DNA from: Hujiaoplasma nucleasis
GTDB lineage: Bacteria; Bacillota_I; Bacilli_A; Izemoplasmatales; Hujiaoplasmataceae
DNA length: 64,000 nucleotides
Assembly: GCF_013745115.1 (NCBI RefSeq)
Contig: NZ_CP051151.1
Span: forward strand, 310,001-374,000
Direction: 5' to 3'
In this document: piece by piece, positions 9,435 to 17,851 of the stretch
Layout of the letters: every line of letters begins with the position of its first letter
How positions within the stretch are numbered: the first letter of the stretch is position 1
Notes under the pieces: generated by a model
The model's database searches: none
What the model saw: the letters and a program-made list of their open reading frames with translations, nothing else
What the model was told of the DNA's origin: nothing
Program-made: the position numbers and the translations under genes

Positions 9435-9795
9435 ATATTTTACTTTATGGAAGTCACTAAAAGAAGAAGTTGGTAAAGAACTTATTTTTGAAGCTTTATT
9501 GGCTAGCATTTTTTACTCCTTATTGGTTTTCTTTCCAGCTGTATTAATGATGATTCAAGTTATTTCGATGTATTATCATCGACTTAATTTCTTGGTCATG
9601 GTTTTAGGTCTTGTGGTTATCCTTATATCTATGTTACAATTGTGGTTGTGGAAAAAGTCTTTGTTTTTAAATCACAATGGTATTACCACAGATGTCAGAA
9701 AATTGTTTAGAATTCAATTTGTGATTCACGCTGTACTTATATTGATTATCGCTTTATTGTTTGTTTTTGTTTTTATTCCAATAATGCAAATTTAG
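9427..9795 (+). CDS. Hypothetical three-helix membrane protein
   Basis: No family recognised. The 122-residue product has hydrophobic segments at about 22-48, 54-75 and 95-118 with a short charged N-terminus. Upstream in-frame TTG 9418 is possible, but GAAGGA (9411-9416) is better placed for ATG 9427. The ATG overlaps the end of the protease gene, which suggests joint expression and perhaps a joint role. The stop codon TAG is immediately followed by the inferred insertion point of the IS110-type element. Confidence 0.7.
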   Translation: MNKYFTLWKSLKEEVGKELIFEALLASIFYSLLVFFPAVLMMIQVISMYYHRLNFLVMVLGLVVILISMLQLWLWKKSLFLNHNGITTDVRKLFRIQFVIHAVLILIIALLFVFVFIPIMQI

Positions 9796-9903
9796 GAGCT
9801 AGCTATACAAAAATCAAGTAAAAATTATAAATAATTAAAATTATGATATTTGAACATACTTAAAAAAGGTTAAAGAACCCTAAGTTAAATAATGGGTGAT
9901 TAA

Positions 9904-11078
9904 TTATAAGAGATCGTTATAAAAAGTATCTGTTTTAAGAATTTTGTAAATAGAATGAACCATGTTTTTGGCTATAGCGAAAATGATTGTTGAGTGATGT
10001 TTATTGCCTTTAGTCATCATATGAATGTATTTGCGTTTAAACTTATTATCTCTAGTTTTAGGACTAACACAAGCGATCCTAGCGGCACTATAGATGGCAG
10101 TTCGCAAATATTTACTACCACGTTTAGAAATTCGAGTACGTTTACGTTTGTATTTTCCGGATTCATGAACAATAGGTTCAATACCGAAAAGAGATGTATA
10201 TTTGTGTTTGTCAGTGAACCTGCTAATATCGCCTGTTTCGCCTAGAATAGTCGCTCCATTAATAGGACCGATACCTGGGACTGATAATATTTTTGGATAA
10301 AGAGTCATATGTTGTGAAATAAGTTTCTTTAGTATTTCATTTTGAGAATTAAAATGAATGATATTAGAGACACAAATTTAATTAGATAAGCATTTAAGTT
10401 ATTTGGATTTCCTATTGAGTTTTTCGCGATATATTTAATGAGTTTAGCTTGTTCAACGTGATTTGATCGACTACAATTCTTTGAGCTAAAGATTCAATAT
10501 GAAGACCTTTATAATCGCTTGGTAAGGGAAAATCATAAAGTAGATCTAAAGTCCATTTAGAGAAGGGTTTAAAGTGTTTAAGAAACTCAGGGAAGAACAT
10601 TTGAAGTAATCTTTTAAGTTCACCCTTAGCTTTAGTAATGATTTGATTATTAGAATTATAATCTCTAGATAATTGTTTTAACTCAACTAAATGATATAAT
10701 GGTGGTGTATAGGGATGGAGCCTATTCAGGTTATACATAAGGTGCCTACACACTGCTATAGCGTCAATTTTGTCAGTCTTGGTCATGCGAGGACGCCGAC
10801 TTACGACTGAGAGAAACTAACATTGGGTTAGTACAATATACAGTGTAGCCTTTTGATATTAGATAATCGCGCAGATTATTATGATAAATACCTGTGGCTT
10901 CCATTCCTATACGAATATCGTTAACCGACTTCGTACAGGATTGAATGACTGTATGAAGTTTTTTAAATCCAAAATGATTATTTTGAATAATAAAGTGATC
11001 ATAAATAATTTCACCCAAATCATTTATGATGATGATATCGTGTTTATCCATTGCGATATCAATGCCAATGAAAATCAA
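9904..11078 (-). pseudogene. IS110-family transposase, frameshifted
   Basis: Three fragments in different frames together form a full IS110 recombinase. The N-terminal part (about 11078-10790) has the RuvC-like DEDD motifs FIGIDIAMDKH and GMEATGIY. The middle (10786-10412) continues with TKTDKIDA. The C-terminal part (about 10360-9904) has the PGIGPINGATILGETGDISR region that carries the catalytic serine domain, then TRISKRGSKYLR. Frame changes near 10790-10800, near 10420 and near 10360 break the gene, so no active enzyme is expected. AAGGAGG at about 11087-11093 points to TTG 11078 as the original start. Confidence 0.88.
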
Positions 11079-11104
11079 AATAAAAACCTCCTTGTTTGAA
11101 ATAT

Positions 11105-11262
11105 TCAAACGTTATGAAACCACAAACAAATATAAATGTAACCTTGTAAATACACACTCGAAGTGTAACTAGCTAATTCACATTTATCATATAAGTTGTG
11201 GTTGTACCCTCCTAAACACACTCGAAGTGTAAGGAACGTATGACACACTCCACAACGTTTGT
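11105..11262 (-). ncRNA. Candidate IS110 bridge RNA (relic)
   Basis: On the transposase strand the region upstream of the gene folds into two similar loops. The first is closed by GTTGTGG/CCACAAC (11250-11256 with 11195-11201) and the second by ATAAATGT/ACATTTAT (11180-11187 with 11132-11139). Each contains the same 17-base copy with the hairpin ACACTTCGAGTGT (plus-strand copies at 11152-11168 and 11216-11232). Terminal segments CAAACGTT and AACGTTTG could close the whole. This is the target-loop and donor-loop layout of IS110 bridge RNAs. The extent is inferred from the -10 box at 11269-11274. Confidence 0.65.
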
Positions 11263-11366
11263 AACTTCATTATAGGAGATTAAATAAATTATTTAAATAC
11301 ATTTTATGAACAAAAGAGAAAGGAGAAGTATAGTTAAATTATCTTAATTTAATTATACAAGGACTT

Positions 11367-11858
11367 ATGAAGAAATGGATTGCTTTAATGGGTGCTTTAT
11401 TAGCCCTTGACCAAATCAGTAAATACTTGGTGGCTACTTATGAAGTAAGTCAACCTATTATTCAAGATTTTTTGCATATTACTTATGTTAGAAATTTAGG
11501 TATGGTATTTGGTTTCTTTCAAGGTATTACTGCTACCTATACAGTTTTACTTGCTATATTTGCTTTGATTGCTTTTTCCATATTTGCATATTTGTTTAGT
11601 AAAATTGATTTTTCAGATAAAAGAACTATTCTTTTATCTTTAGCTTTATCGCTCTTAATTGCTGGTACTTTAGGTAATGCTATTGATAGATTATTTCAAC
11701 CAGATCATGGAGTCATTGATTTTATAGACTTTAGGGGTTTAGGTGATTTATGGACCTATGTATTTAATTTTGCGGATGTTTATTTAAATGTAGGTTTGGT
11801 CTTGTTTTTTATAGATATATTCTTTTTAGAAAAGAAAAGGGTTGAAAGTCATGTCTGA
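11367..11858 (+). CDS. lspA: Lipoprotein signal peptidase II
   Basis: Membrane aspartyl protease that cleaves prolipoprotein signal peptides. The 163-residue protein has four membrane segments and the family blocks ALDQISKYL near the N-terminus, GTLGNAIDRL with VIDFIDF (about 104-122), and FNFADVYLNVG (about 135-145); the two catalytic aspartates are in the latter two. AAGGA at 11359-11363 precedes the ATG. Its upstream region was altered by the IS110-type insertion, so its present promoter is unclear. The end overlaps rluD, the usual lspA-rluD pair. Confidence 0.95.
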   Translation: MKKWIALMGALLALDQISKYLVATYEVSQPIIQDFLHITYVRNLGMVFGFFQGITATYTVLLAIFALIAFSIFAYLFSKIDFSDKRTILLSLALSLLIAGTLGNAIDRLFQPDHGVIDFIDFRGLGDLWTYVFNFADVYLNVGLVLFFIDIFFLEKKRVESHV

Positions 11859-12756
11859 TCTTTTTAAAAGTATTATTGTTGATCAAGAACATCAAAAAGA
11901 ACGTTTAGATAAGTTTTTATCTAATCAATTTGATGATTTATCTAGAACGATAATTCAAAACCTAATAGAAGAAGATGATGTTTTAGTTAATCAAAAATCA
12001 GTCAAGTCTTCTTATAAATTAAAAGTCAATGATTTAATTGAAATATTTGAGTTTTCTTTACCTTCTAAAGATATTCTTCCATCAAATATTCCTTTAGATA
12101 TTGTCTATGAAGATGATGATGTTTTGGTAGTTAATAAGGTTTCAGGTATGGTAGTGCATCCTGCACCAGGACATTATAGTGATACATTAGTGAATGCCTT
12201 AATGTATCATATTGATTCTTTATCCGATGGTTCTCAAGCCTCTAGACCTGGTATTATTCATAGGATTGATAAAGATACCAGTGGTTTATTAATGGTTGCG
12301 AAAAATAACTATGCTCATGAAATACTAGCTAAAGAATTACAAGAAAAAAAGACTAAAAGGGAATATATCGCTTTAGTCTCTGGAGTTATAAAAAACAAAA
12401 AAGGTTTAATTAATGCGCCAGTGGGAAGAGATCCTTCTAATAGATTAAGGATGAATGTTGTAGCTTCTGGAAAAAACGCAGTGACTCATTTTGAAGTTTT
12501 AGAACAATTTAAAGATTGTACATTAATTGAGTGTCGATTAGAAACAGGTAGAACTCATCAAATTAGGGTTCATATGAAATATATTAATCACCCCTTAGTT
12601 AATGATGAATTATATGGGGAGAAAATTGATGATTTTGGCCAGTATCTCCATGCTAAAACGCTTGGATTCACTCATCCTAGGACCAAGGTTTGGATGGAAT
12701 TTGATTCTGAACTACCTATTGAATTTAAAAACTATATAGAAAAATTAAGGGATTAG
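11851..12756 (+). CDS. rluD: RluA/RluD-family 23S rRNA pseudouridine synthase
   Basis: Isomerises uridines in RNA, most likely in 23S rRNA. An S4-type RNA-binding domain occupies about residues 12-75, followed by the catalytic domain with the signature RPGIIHRIDKDTSGLLMVAK (catalytic Asp, about residue 140). The RTHQIRVH motif follows at about 235. ATG 11851 overlaps the lspA end; the in-frame TTG at 11842 is less likely. The precise paralogue (RluD versus another RluA-type enzyme) cannot be fixed from sequence alone; lspA linkage favours the YlyB branch of Firmicutes. Confidence 0.9.
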   Translation: MSDLFKSIIVDQEHQKERLDKFLSNQFDDLSRTIIQNLIEEDDVLVNQKSVKSSYKLKVNDLIEIFEFSLPSKDILPSNIPLDIVYEDDDVLVVNKVSGMVVHPAPGHYSDTLVNALMYHIDSLSDGSQASRPGIIHRIDKDTSGLLMVAKNNYAHEILAKELQEKKTKREYIALVSGVIKNKKGLINAPVGRDPSNRLRMNVVASGKNAVTHFEVLEQFKDCTLIECRLETGRTHQIRVHMKYINHPLVNDELYGEKIDDFGQYLHAKTLGFTHPRTKVWMEFDSELPIEFKNYIEKLRD

Positions 12757-12783
12757 TTATTGAACTAATCCCATATTTTTTTT
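12747..12783. terminator. Bidirectional terminator formed by the ends of rluD and rnhC
   Basis: GGGATTAGTT (12749-12758), loop ATTG and AACTAATCCC (12763-12772) form a perfect 10-bp stem. A run of T follows on the plus strand and an A-rich stretch precedes it, so it can work for both convergent genes. Each arm contains the final codons and stop of one gene. Confidence 0.85.
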
Positions 12784-13664
12784 GAATTTTTAAAGTTTAC
12801 TTTGGCTATTTGAGTAAAGATATCTTTACCATGCTTTAAGTAGATGACTTTGCCAATAGCATCAACTTGTGGGCCAGCACCCTTAGGCAATACTATATTA
12901 ATTTTATCTGAAAGTTTATCCATTTCTTTGAGAAAAGTATAGCGTGCAATAATTGCGGCTACGGCAATGGATTGATGTAAGGATTCTGCTTTTTCAACTA
13001 AGGTCGTATGACGAACCATGTCTTGTTCTTGTAAATATTGTATGTAGTTTTTTTCACTGCAAAATTGATCCACAATAATCATATCATATTGATTGTTCTT
13101 TTGTATAAGCTTTTTAATAGCGTGATTATGAAGATAGGCTTTGATTTTGTTTAAGTTGTAACCTTGTTTAGTCAACTCATTGAATTTTTGATTGTTTAAG
13201 ACCAAACAATGATGAGGAATAGTATTGATTAAATCAGGGCCAATATTCAAGATAACATCGTCAGAAATATTTTTGCTATCTTGAATGTTAAACTGACTCA
13301 AGAATGGATAGTTATGTGGTCCGACCAAAGCAGCTGCTACAACGACAGGTCCAAAATAATCACCAGTCCCTACTTCATCAGATCCAATAATTGTTTTTTT
13401 ATAATATTCATTCATATAAGATGTATGAGATATGGGTTTAGGTATTTCCAATGTTTTACCTGTAAGTTCAGCCCATTGATTATACTCTTTTTCAGCATCT
13501 TCACCCTGGAATAATACCTTGTTGGAATTATAAACACTGATTGTGAAATACTCTGTTTTAAAATAGTGTTTGATATGGTCACTAGGTGCTTTTCCTTCAT
13601 AAGGATGATAATAATCAACGAGTTTTTTTATATATTTATCATTTAATTCTAATACAGTTTTCAT
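12765..13664 (-). CDS. rnhC: Ribonuclease HIII
   Basis: Cleaves RNA in RNA-DNA hybrids. The 299-residue protein has an N-terminal TBP-like substrate-binding domain (about 1-85) and a C-terminal RNase H fold starting with IIGSDEVGTGDYFGPVVVAA (about 92-111), where the Asp-Glu pair of the active site lies. The YDMIIVDQF segment supplies a further acidic residue. The length and N-terminal domain mark HIII rather than HII. It is transcribed divergently from mutS2, as in B. subtilis, with a shared 62-base intergenic region, and converges on rluD. Confidence 0.94.
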   Translation of the reverse strand: MKTVLELNDKYIKKLVDYYHPYEGKAPSDHIKHYFKTEYFTISVYNSNKVLFQGEDAEKEYNQWAELTGKTLEIPKPISHTSYMNEYYKKTIIGSDEVGTGDYFGPVVVAAALVGPHNYPFLSQFNIQDSKNISDDVILNIGPDLINTIPHHCLVLNNQKFNELTKQGYNLNKIKAYLHNHAIKKLIQKNNQYDMIIVDQFCSEKNYIQYLQEQDMVRHTTLVEKAESLHQSIAVAAIIARYTFLKEMDKLSDKINIVLPKGAGPQVDAIGKVIYLKHGKDIFTQIAKVNFKNSKKIWD

Positions 13665-13684
13665 TTAAGTCAACTCCTCTTTTT

Positions 13685-13709
13685 ATTTTAACATAATTTA
13701 TGTTAAAAT
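13685..13709. promoter_or_regulatory. 25-base palindrome between rnhC and mutS2, overlapping divergent promoters
   Basis: ATTTTAACATAA and TTATGTTAAAAT flank a single central T with no mismatch. Each arm contains TGTTAAAAT, an extended -10 (TG, one base, TAAAAT), so the palindrome can supply a -10 in both directions. No convincing -35 is seen on either side. A role as an operator is possible but unproven. Confidence 0.6.
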
Positions 13710-13728
13710 AGAATAGTGGAGTGTGACA

Positions 13729-16044
13729 ATGATTGCGGATATACATAAACTAGAATTTGACAAAATAAAAGAAATCTTAGAGACTTATGCAAAGACTGAT
13801 TTAGGAAAATCAGTTGTTTTAGATTTAATGCCTATGAACAATCAAATAGCCATTGAAAAGGCATTGTTAGAAGTCGAACAAGCCAAAATTATGACTTTAA
13901 GATTAGATCAAACACCATTAACTGGTGTATTAAATATTGAGGGTCTTATTAGGAAAGCATCTATTCAATCTGTATTAAGTATTGAAGAATTTGTGAAAAT
14001 TATATCTCATCAAGAAGCGATAGCTAGAACCAATCAATATATTAAGAAAATCAATTTATTGGATATATATTATGAAGATTTAAAAGTATATTATGAAGGG
14101 TTAGAGAACTTATCTGAATTAAAAATCAAAATAGAAAAAGTGATTGATCCAAAAGGTGAAGTATATGATCATGCTTCTCAAAAACTTAGCAAAATTAGAA
14201 AGCAGATTAAGATTAGTGAAGATAAAATTAATAACTTAATGAATCATTTATTAAGGTCTGAAGCTAGTAAGTTATCGGATAGTATCATTACGATAAGAAA
14301 TAACCGACTTGTATTGCCTGTTAGGGCAGAATATAAGAATAGTTTTAAAGGTGTTATTCATGATCAGTCCGCTAGTAAAGAAACTGTTTTTATGGAACCT
14401 ATGGGTTGTTTTACGTTAAATAATGAATTGCAGTCTCTTATTTTAGATGAAGAGAACGAGATTGAAGCTATTTTAAGAGCCTTAACTCTAGAGGTCGCTG
14501 AAAAAGTTGATGCATTAAAAAGTAATTTAGAAATTTTTACTTATTTGGATTTGGTTTTTGCTAAAGCAAAATATGCTTGTGATTTTGAAATGACTCGTCC
14601 TAAAATTTCTGGAAAAATTAAATTATTAAATGCTAGGCATCCTTTAATTGACCCCAAGGAAGTTGTGGGTAATCATATTCAATTTAATGATTATAGACAC
14701 ATTATCATTACTGGACCAAACACAGGTGGGAAAACGGTAGCTTTAAAAACCCTAGGCTTATTATCACTTATGGTTCAAGCCGGCATGTTAATTCCTGTTA
14801 ATGATGGGTCTGAAACACTTATTTTTAAGCATATATTTGCGGATATTGGCGATGAACAGTCTATAGAGCAATCATTATCAACCTTTTCTTCACACATAGG
14901 TAATATTATTAGAATTTTTAATAAATTGGATGATAAGTCTTTAGTATTGCTTGATGAAATCGGTTCTGGTACTGACCCTAAAGAAGGAGCTTCATTAGCA
15001 ATTTCAATGATGAATTTTATAAGAAAGCATAATATTTATTCTATGGTAACCACCCATTACCCTGAGCTGAAAACTTATGCTTATCACTTGGATGATACCA
15101 TTAATGCTTCTGTTGAGTTTGATTTAAACAGTTTAAAACCAACTTATAAATTAAGAATCGGTACTCCTGGAGAATCTAATGCTATTAAAATTGCTAGAAG
15201 GCTAGGTTTACATGAGGAAATTTGCCAAGAAGCAGAGAGTGTATCAATTTCATTTGATAATGATGTATCTTCTTTGGTAAGAAAATTAGAGAAACAATCT
15301 TTAGATCTAGACCAACAAATCGATGATTATAAGGAAAAACAAGAGAATCTTGAAATTCAGATTATGGAACTTGATCAAGAAAAACAGAAGATGATTCAAA
15401 AACAAAATCAAGTATTACATAAATATGCTTTAGAAAATGAAGAGAAGCAAAAATTAGCTTTAGAAAAAGTTGACCAACTCATTAAAGAATTAGATGACTT
15501 AAGAAATAAAGCAGAATTTAAAGAACATAAATTGGCTGAAATAAAATATGAAAGAAGTCAGTTAAAACAGAAAGAACCTGTTTATGAAAAAACTACAAAC
15601 CGTAAAATTTCAGTTGGTGATAGGGTTCATGTTCTTCCTTACCAAAGGCAAGGGGTAGTCAACAAACATTTAAAAGATGATGAATTTGAGGTGCAGATGG
15701 GTGTCTTAACCATCAATGCTAAAGAAGAGGACCTCGAATATATAGGTAAAGCCAAGAAAGAGAAAACTGTAAGCAAACAAAAGCCTATGCCGACGAAATC
15801 AATTAAAGTAGAGTTAGACTTACATGGAAAAAGATATTTGGACGCCATGGATGAACTCGATAAATTTGTTGATGATTGCTTATTGAATAATTTGGAGTTT
15901 GCATATATTATCCATGGTATTGGTACCATGGCGCTTAAGAAAGGTGTTGAAAAATACGCCAAAAGAAATCCACAAATTAAGTCTTTTAGACCTGGTGGGG
16001 AAAATGAAGGTGGACAAGGTGTCACCATTATATATTTTAAATAG
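13729..16044 (+). CDS. mutS2: Endonuclease MutS2 / ribosome rescue factor
   Basis: A 771-residue MutS paralogue without the mismatch-recognition domain. Walker A is in ITGPNTGGKTVALKTLG (about 327-343) and Walker B in LVLLDEIGSGTDP (about 405-417); a long coiled coil spans about 510-625 and the C-terminal Smr nuclease domain begins with VELDLHGKRYLDAM (about 695) and contains HGIGT. MutS2 suppresses homologous recombination in some bacteria and senses collided ribosomes in B. subtilis. GGAG lies ahead of ATG 13729; the GTG six bases earlier is less well placed. Confidence 0.94.
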   Translation: MIADIHKLEFDKIKEILETYAKTDLGKSVVLDLMPMNNQIAIEKALLEVEQAKIMTLRLDQTPLTGVLNIEGLIRKASIQSVLSIEEFVKIISHQEAIARTNQYIKKINLLDIYYEDLKVYYEGLENLSELKIKIEKVIDPKGEVYDHASQKLSKIRKQIKISEDKINNLMNHLLRSEASKLSDSIITIRNNRLVLPVRAEYKNSFKGVIHDQSASKETVFMEPMGCFTLNNELQSLILDEENEIEAILRALTLEVAEKVDALKSNLEIFTYLDLVFAKAKYACDFEMTRPKISGKIKLLNARHPLIDPKEVVGNHIQFNDYRHIIITGPNTGGKTVALKTLGLLSLMVQAGMLIPVNDGSETLIFKHIFADIGDEQSIEQSLSTFSSHIGNIIRIFNKLDDKSLVLLDEIGSGTDPKEGASLAISMMNFIRKHNIYSMVTTHYPELKTYAYHLDDTINASVEFDLNSLKPTYKLRIGTPGESNAIKIARRLGLHEEICQEAESVSISFDNDVSSLVRKLEKQSLDLDQQIDDYKEKQENLEIQIMELDQEKQKMIQKQNQVLHKYALENEEKQKLALEKVDQLIKELDDLRNKAEFKEHKLAEIKYERSQLKQKEPVYEKTTNRKISVGDRVHVLPYQRQGVVNKHLKDDEFEVQMGVLTINAKEEDLEYIGKAKKEKTVSKQKPMPTKSIKVELDLHGKRYLDAMDELDKFVDDCLLNNLEFAYIIHGIGTMALKKGVEKYAKRNPQIKSFRPGGENEGGQGVTIIYFK

Positions 16045-16058
16045 ATTGGAGGCAAATG

Positions 16059-16943
16059 ATGAGCAACTTAGAACATGGCTTATTAATTATTGATAAAGAT
16101 AAAAATATTACATCACATGATGTAGTAGATATAGCTAGAAAATCCTTAAAAACTAGGCGTATTGGCCATATTGGAACCTTGGATCCTCACGCTACAGGAG
16201 TATTGGTTTTGTGTGTTAATAAAGCAACCAAACTTGTTAAGTTTTTTACAGAAAATAATAAGACTTATGAAGCTGAAATAATTATTGGTCAAGCTACTGA
16301 TTCTGATGATATCACTGGTAAAGTTATTGAAGAAAAAGACGCAAGTCACTTACAAGAAATAGTAGTTTTGGATAATCTAATGTCTTTTTTAGGAGAGTCC
16401 TTACAAACACCACCTAAATTTTCTGCTATTAAAATGAATGGTTTAAAATTATATGAACTCGCCAGACAAAACAAGGATATCCGTCATATAGAACCCAGAA
16501 AAATAAATATTTATGAAATCAAGGATTTTAAAGTGTTGGAAAAAGGAAAACTATTTAAGTTTCAAGTGACATTAAGGGTATCTAAGGGTACCTATATAAG
16601 GTCAATCGCTAGAGATTTAGGTGAAAAGTTAGGGCTATGTGGTACTTTAGGAAATTTAAGAAGAACTGCCATTGAGTCTTTTAATATTAAAGACGCATAT
16701 AGTATTGAACAATTAAAATTATCCGATGTGACTTTGATAGACCCTTTTAAATATCTAGATATGCAAAAACTGGTCGTCGATGAAAGAGCCAAATCTTATA
16801 TTGAAAACGGACGTTTTTTAGATTTAGATTTATTTAAAGAAAAAACGGAAACGATTATTTATTCTAATGAAGGCCAAGTACTGGCTATATACTACTATGA
16901 TAAGGAAAAAGACGTAATGAGAATGTCGGTGAAATGGTGCTAG
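16059..16943 (+). CDS. truB: tRNA pseudouridine-55 synthase
   Basis: Makes pseudouridine 55 in the T loop of tRNA. The catalytic signature IGHIGTLDPHATGVL, with its nucleophilic aspartate, is at about residues 33-47. The SKGTYIRSIARDLG block follows at about 170. Two start codons are adjacent: ATG 16056 is only three bases from GGAGG (16048-16052), so ATG 16059 is preferred. It is separated from mutS2 by 14 bases and overlaps ribF by 10, giving the common truB-ribF pair. Confidence 0.94.
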   Translation: MSNLEHGLLIIDKDKNITSHDVVDIARKSLKTRRIGHIGTLDPHATGVLVLCVNKATKLVKFFTENNKTYEAEIIIGQATDSDDITGKVIEEKDASHLQEIVVLDNLMSFLGESLQTPPKFSAIKMNGLKLYELARQNKDIRHIEPRKINIYEIKDFKVLEKGKLFKFQVTLRVSKGTYIRSIARDLGEKLGLCGTLGNLRRTAIESFNIKDAYSIEQLKLSDVTLIDPFKYLDMQKLVVDERAKSYIENGRFLDLDLFKEKTETIIYSNEGQVLAIYYYDKEKDVMRMSVKWC

Positions 16944-17851
16944 AAATTAAATATATTGATCATCATGATCAAATTGAAGATCTTGGACATATTGCTGTGT
17001 TGGGCTTTTTTGATGGATTACATATTGCCCACCAAGCGTTAATAAATAAAGGTTTAGAACTAAAGAAAAAAACTGGAAAGAAACTCTTTGTATTTACCTT
17101 TGATCAAAGTATTAGAAAGTATCTTTACAATGAACCCTTTTATTACTTAACATCAGTTGATGATAAAAAAGAAATATTGGAAACTTATCAAGTTGATAGG
17201 CTATATGTGTTTAAGGTTTCAAAAGAGTTTATTAGTTTATCTCCAGAAAATTTTATTAATCAATATTTAATTCAAATGTCATATTTGGTGGTTGGTTTTG
17301 ATTTTACTTATGGATTTAGGTCTGTAGGTAACGTCAGTCATTTAAAAGCATATAAAGAATTTGAAACCATTGTGATGCCTGAAATTACTTATCAAGATGA
17401 AAAAATAGGTTCTAGTAAAATTAGACAGTCTTTAGATGAAGGTGAAATGGATTTAGCCAACTACTTGTTAGGAAGAAATTATCAAATCACAGGTGAAGTC
17501 ATTCATGGAAGGGGTGTAGGAAAACTCTTAGGATTTCCTACAGCCAATATTGATTTTACCAACTATTATTTACCTAAACGAGGTGTGTATTTGACTAAAG
17601 TAATTATAAAAGATAAACAATACTATGGGGTCACTAATGTCGGAAAAAAACCTACCTTTAAAGATCAATCAATTAGTTTGGAAACCTATATTTTTGATTT
17701 AAGTAAAGACTTATATGGTCAAATCATCACGATAGAGTTTATAGAATTTATGAGAGATGAAATTAAATATTCTCATAAAGAAGATTTAATAAAACAAATT
17801 TATAAAGATGTTGAACGGTCACATGAAATCATAAAAAGGAGAAATTCATGA
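16934..17851 (+). CDS. ribF: Bifunctional riboflavin kinase / FAD synthetase
   Basis: Makes FMN and FAD from riboflavin. The N-terminal nucleotidyltransferase half has the GFFDGLHIAHQALI motif (about 24-37, HxGH-like) and GSSKIRQSL (about 157-165). The C-terminal kinase half has GRGVGKLLGFPTANI (about 195-209) and the GVTNVG segment. The 305-residue length matches two-domain RibF. The start lies inside truB and the stop overlaps the next ATG, so truB, ribF and the DUF697-like gene form one unit. No FMN riboswitch is present. Confidence 0.94.
   Translation: MVLEIKYIDHHDQIEDLGHIAVLGFFDGLHIAHQALINKGLELKKKTGKKLFVFTFDQSIRKYLYNEPFYYLTSVDDKKEILETYQVDRLYVFKVSKEFISLSPENFINQYLIQMSYLVVGFDFTYGFRSVGNVSHLKAYKEFETIVMPEITYQDEKIGSSKIRQSLDEGEMDLANYLLGRNYQITGEVIHGRGVGKLLGFPTANIDFTNYYLPKRGVYLTKVIIKDKQYYGVTNVGKKPTFKDQSISLETYIFDLSKDLYGQIITIEFIEFMRDEIKYSHKEDLIKQIYKDVERSHEIIKRRNS

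Larger units (their letters stand above)
9797..11278 (-). mobile_element. Decayed IS110-family insertion element (about 1.48 kb)
   Basis: Boundaries are inferred, not given by inverted repeats, which this family lacks. Both ends show TAGGAG (9793-9798 and 11273-11278); reading along the transposase strand this is a CT core followed by CCTA. The element holds a broken DEDD transposase and, upstream of it, a structured non-coding region of about 170 bases. Joining the two ends would create a TTGATT-17-TATAAT promoter, as is known for IS110 circles. It lies between a membrane-protein gene and lspA and has probably separated two once adjacent genes. Confidence 0.72.

Noticed and set aside
9994-11099. 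Plus-strand frames at 9994-10245 and 10881-11099
   Set aside because: They are antisense shadows of the broken IS110 transposase.
11152-11232. CRISPR-like direct repeats
   Set aside because: There are only two copies, each a hairpin inside the IS110 non-coding region; they fit bridge-RNA tip loops better.
11321-11334. Alternative right boundary of the IS110 element at AGGAG 11321-11325
   Set aside because: It shares AGGAG with the left flank, and nearby ATAC resembles a guide segment, but it does not create the TTGATT-17-TATAAT junction promoter. Kept as a second choice only.
16934-16960. FMN riboswitch for ribF
   Set aside because: ribF overlaps truB and there is no leader.
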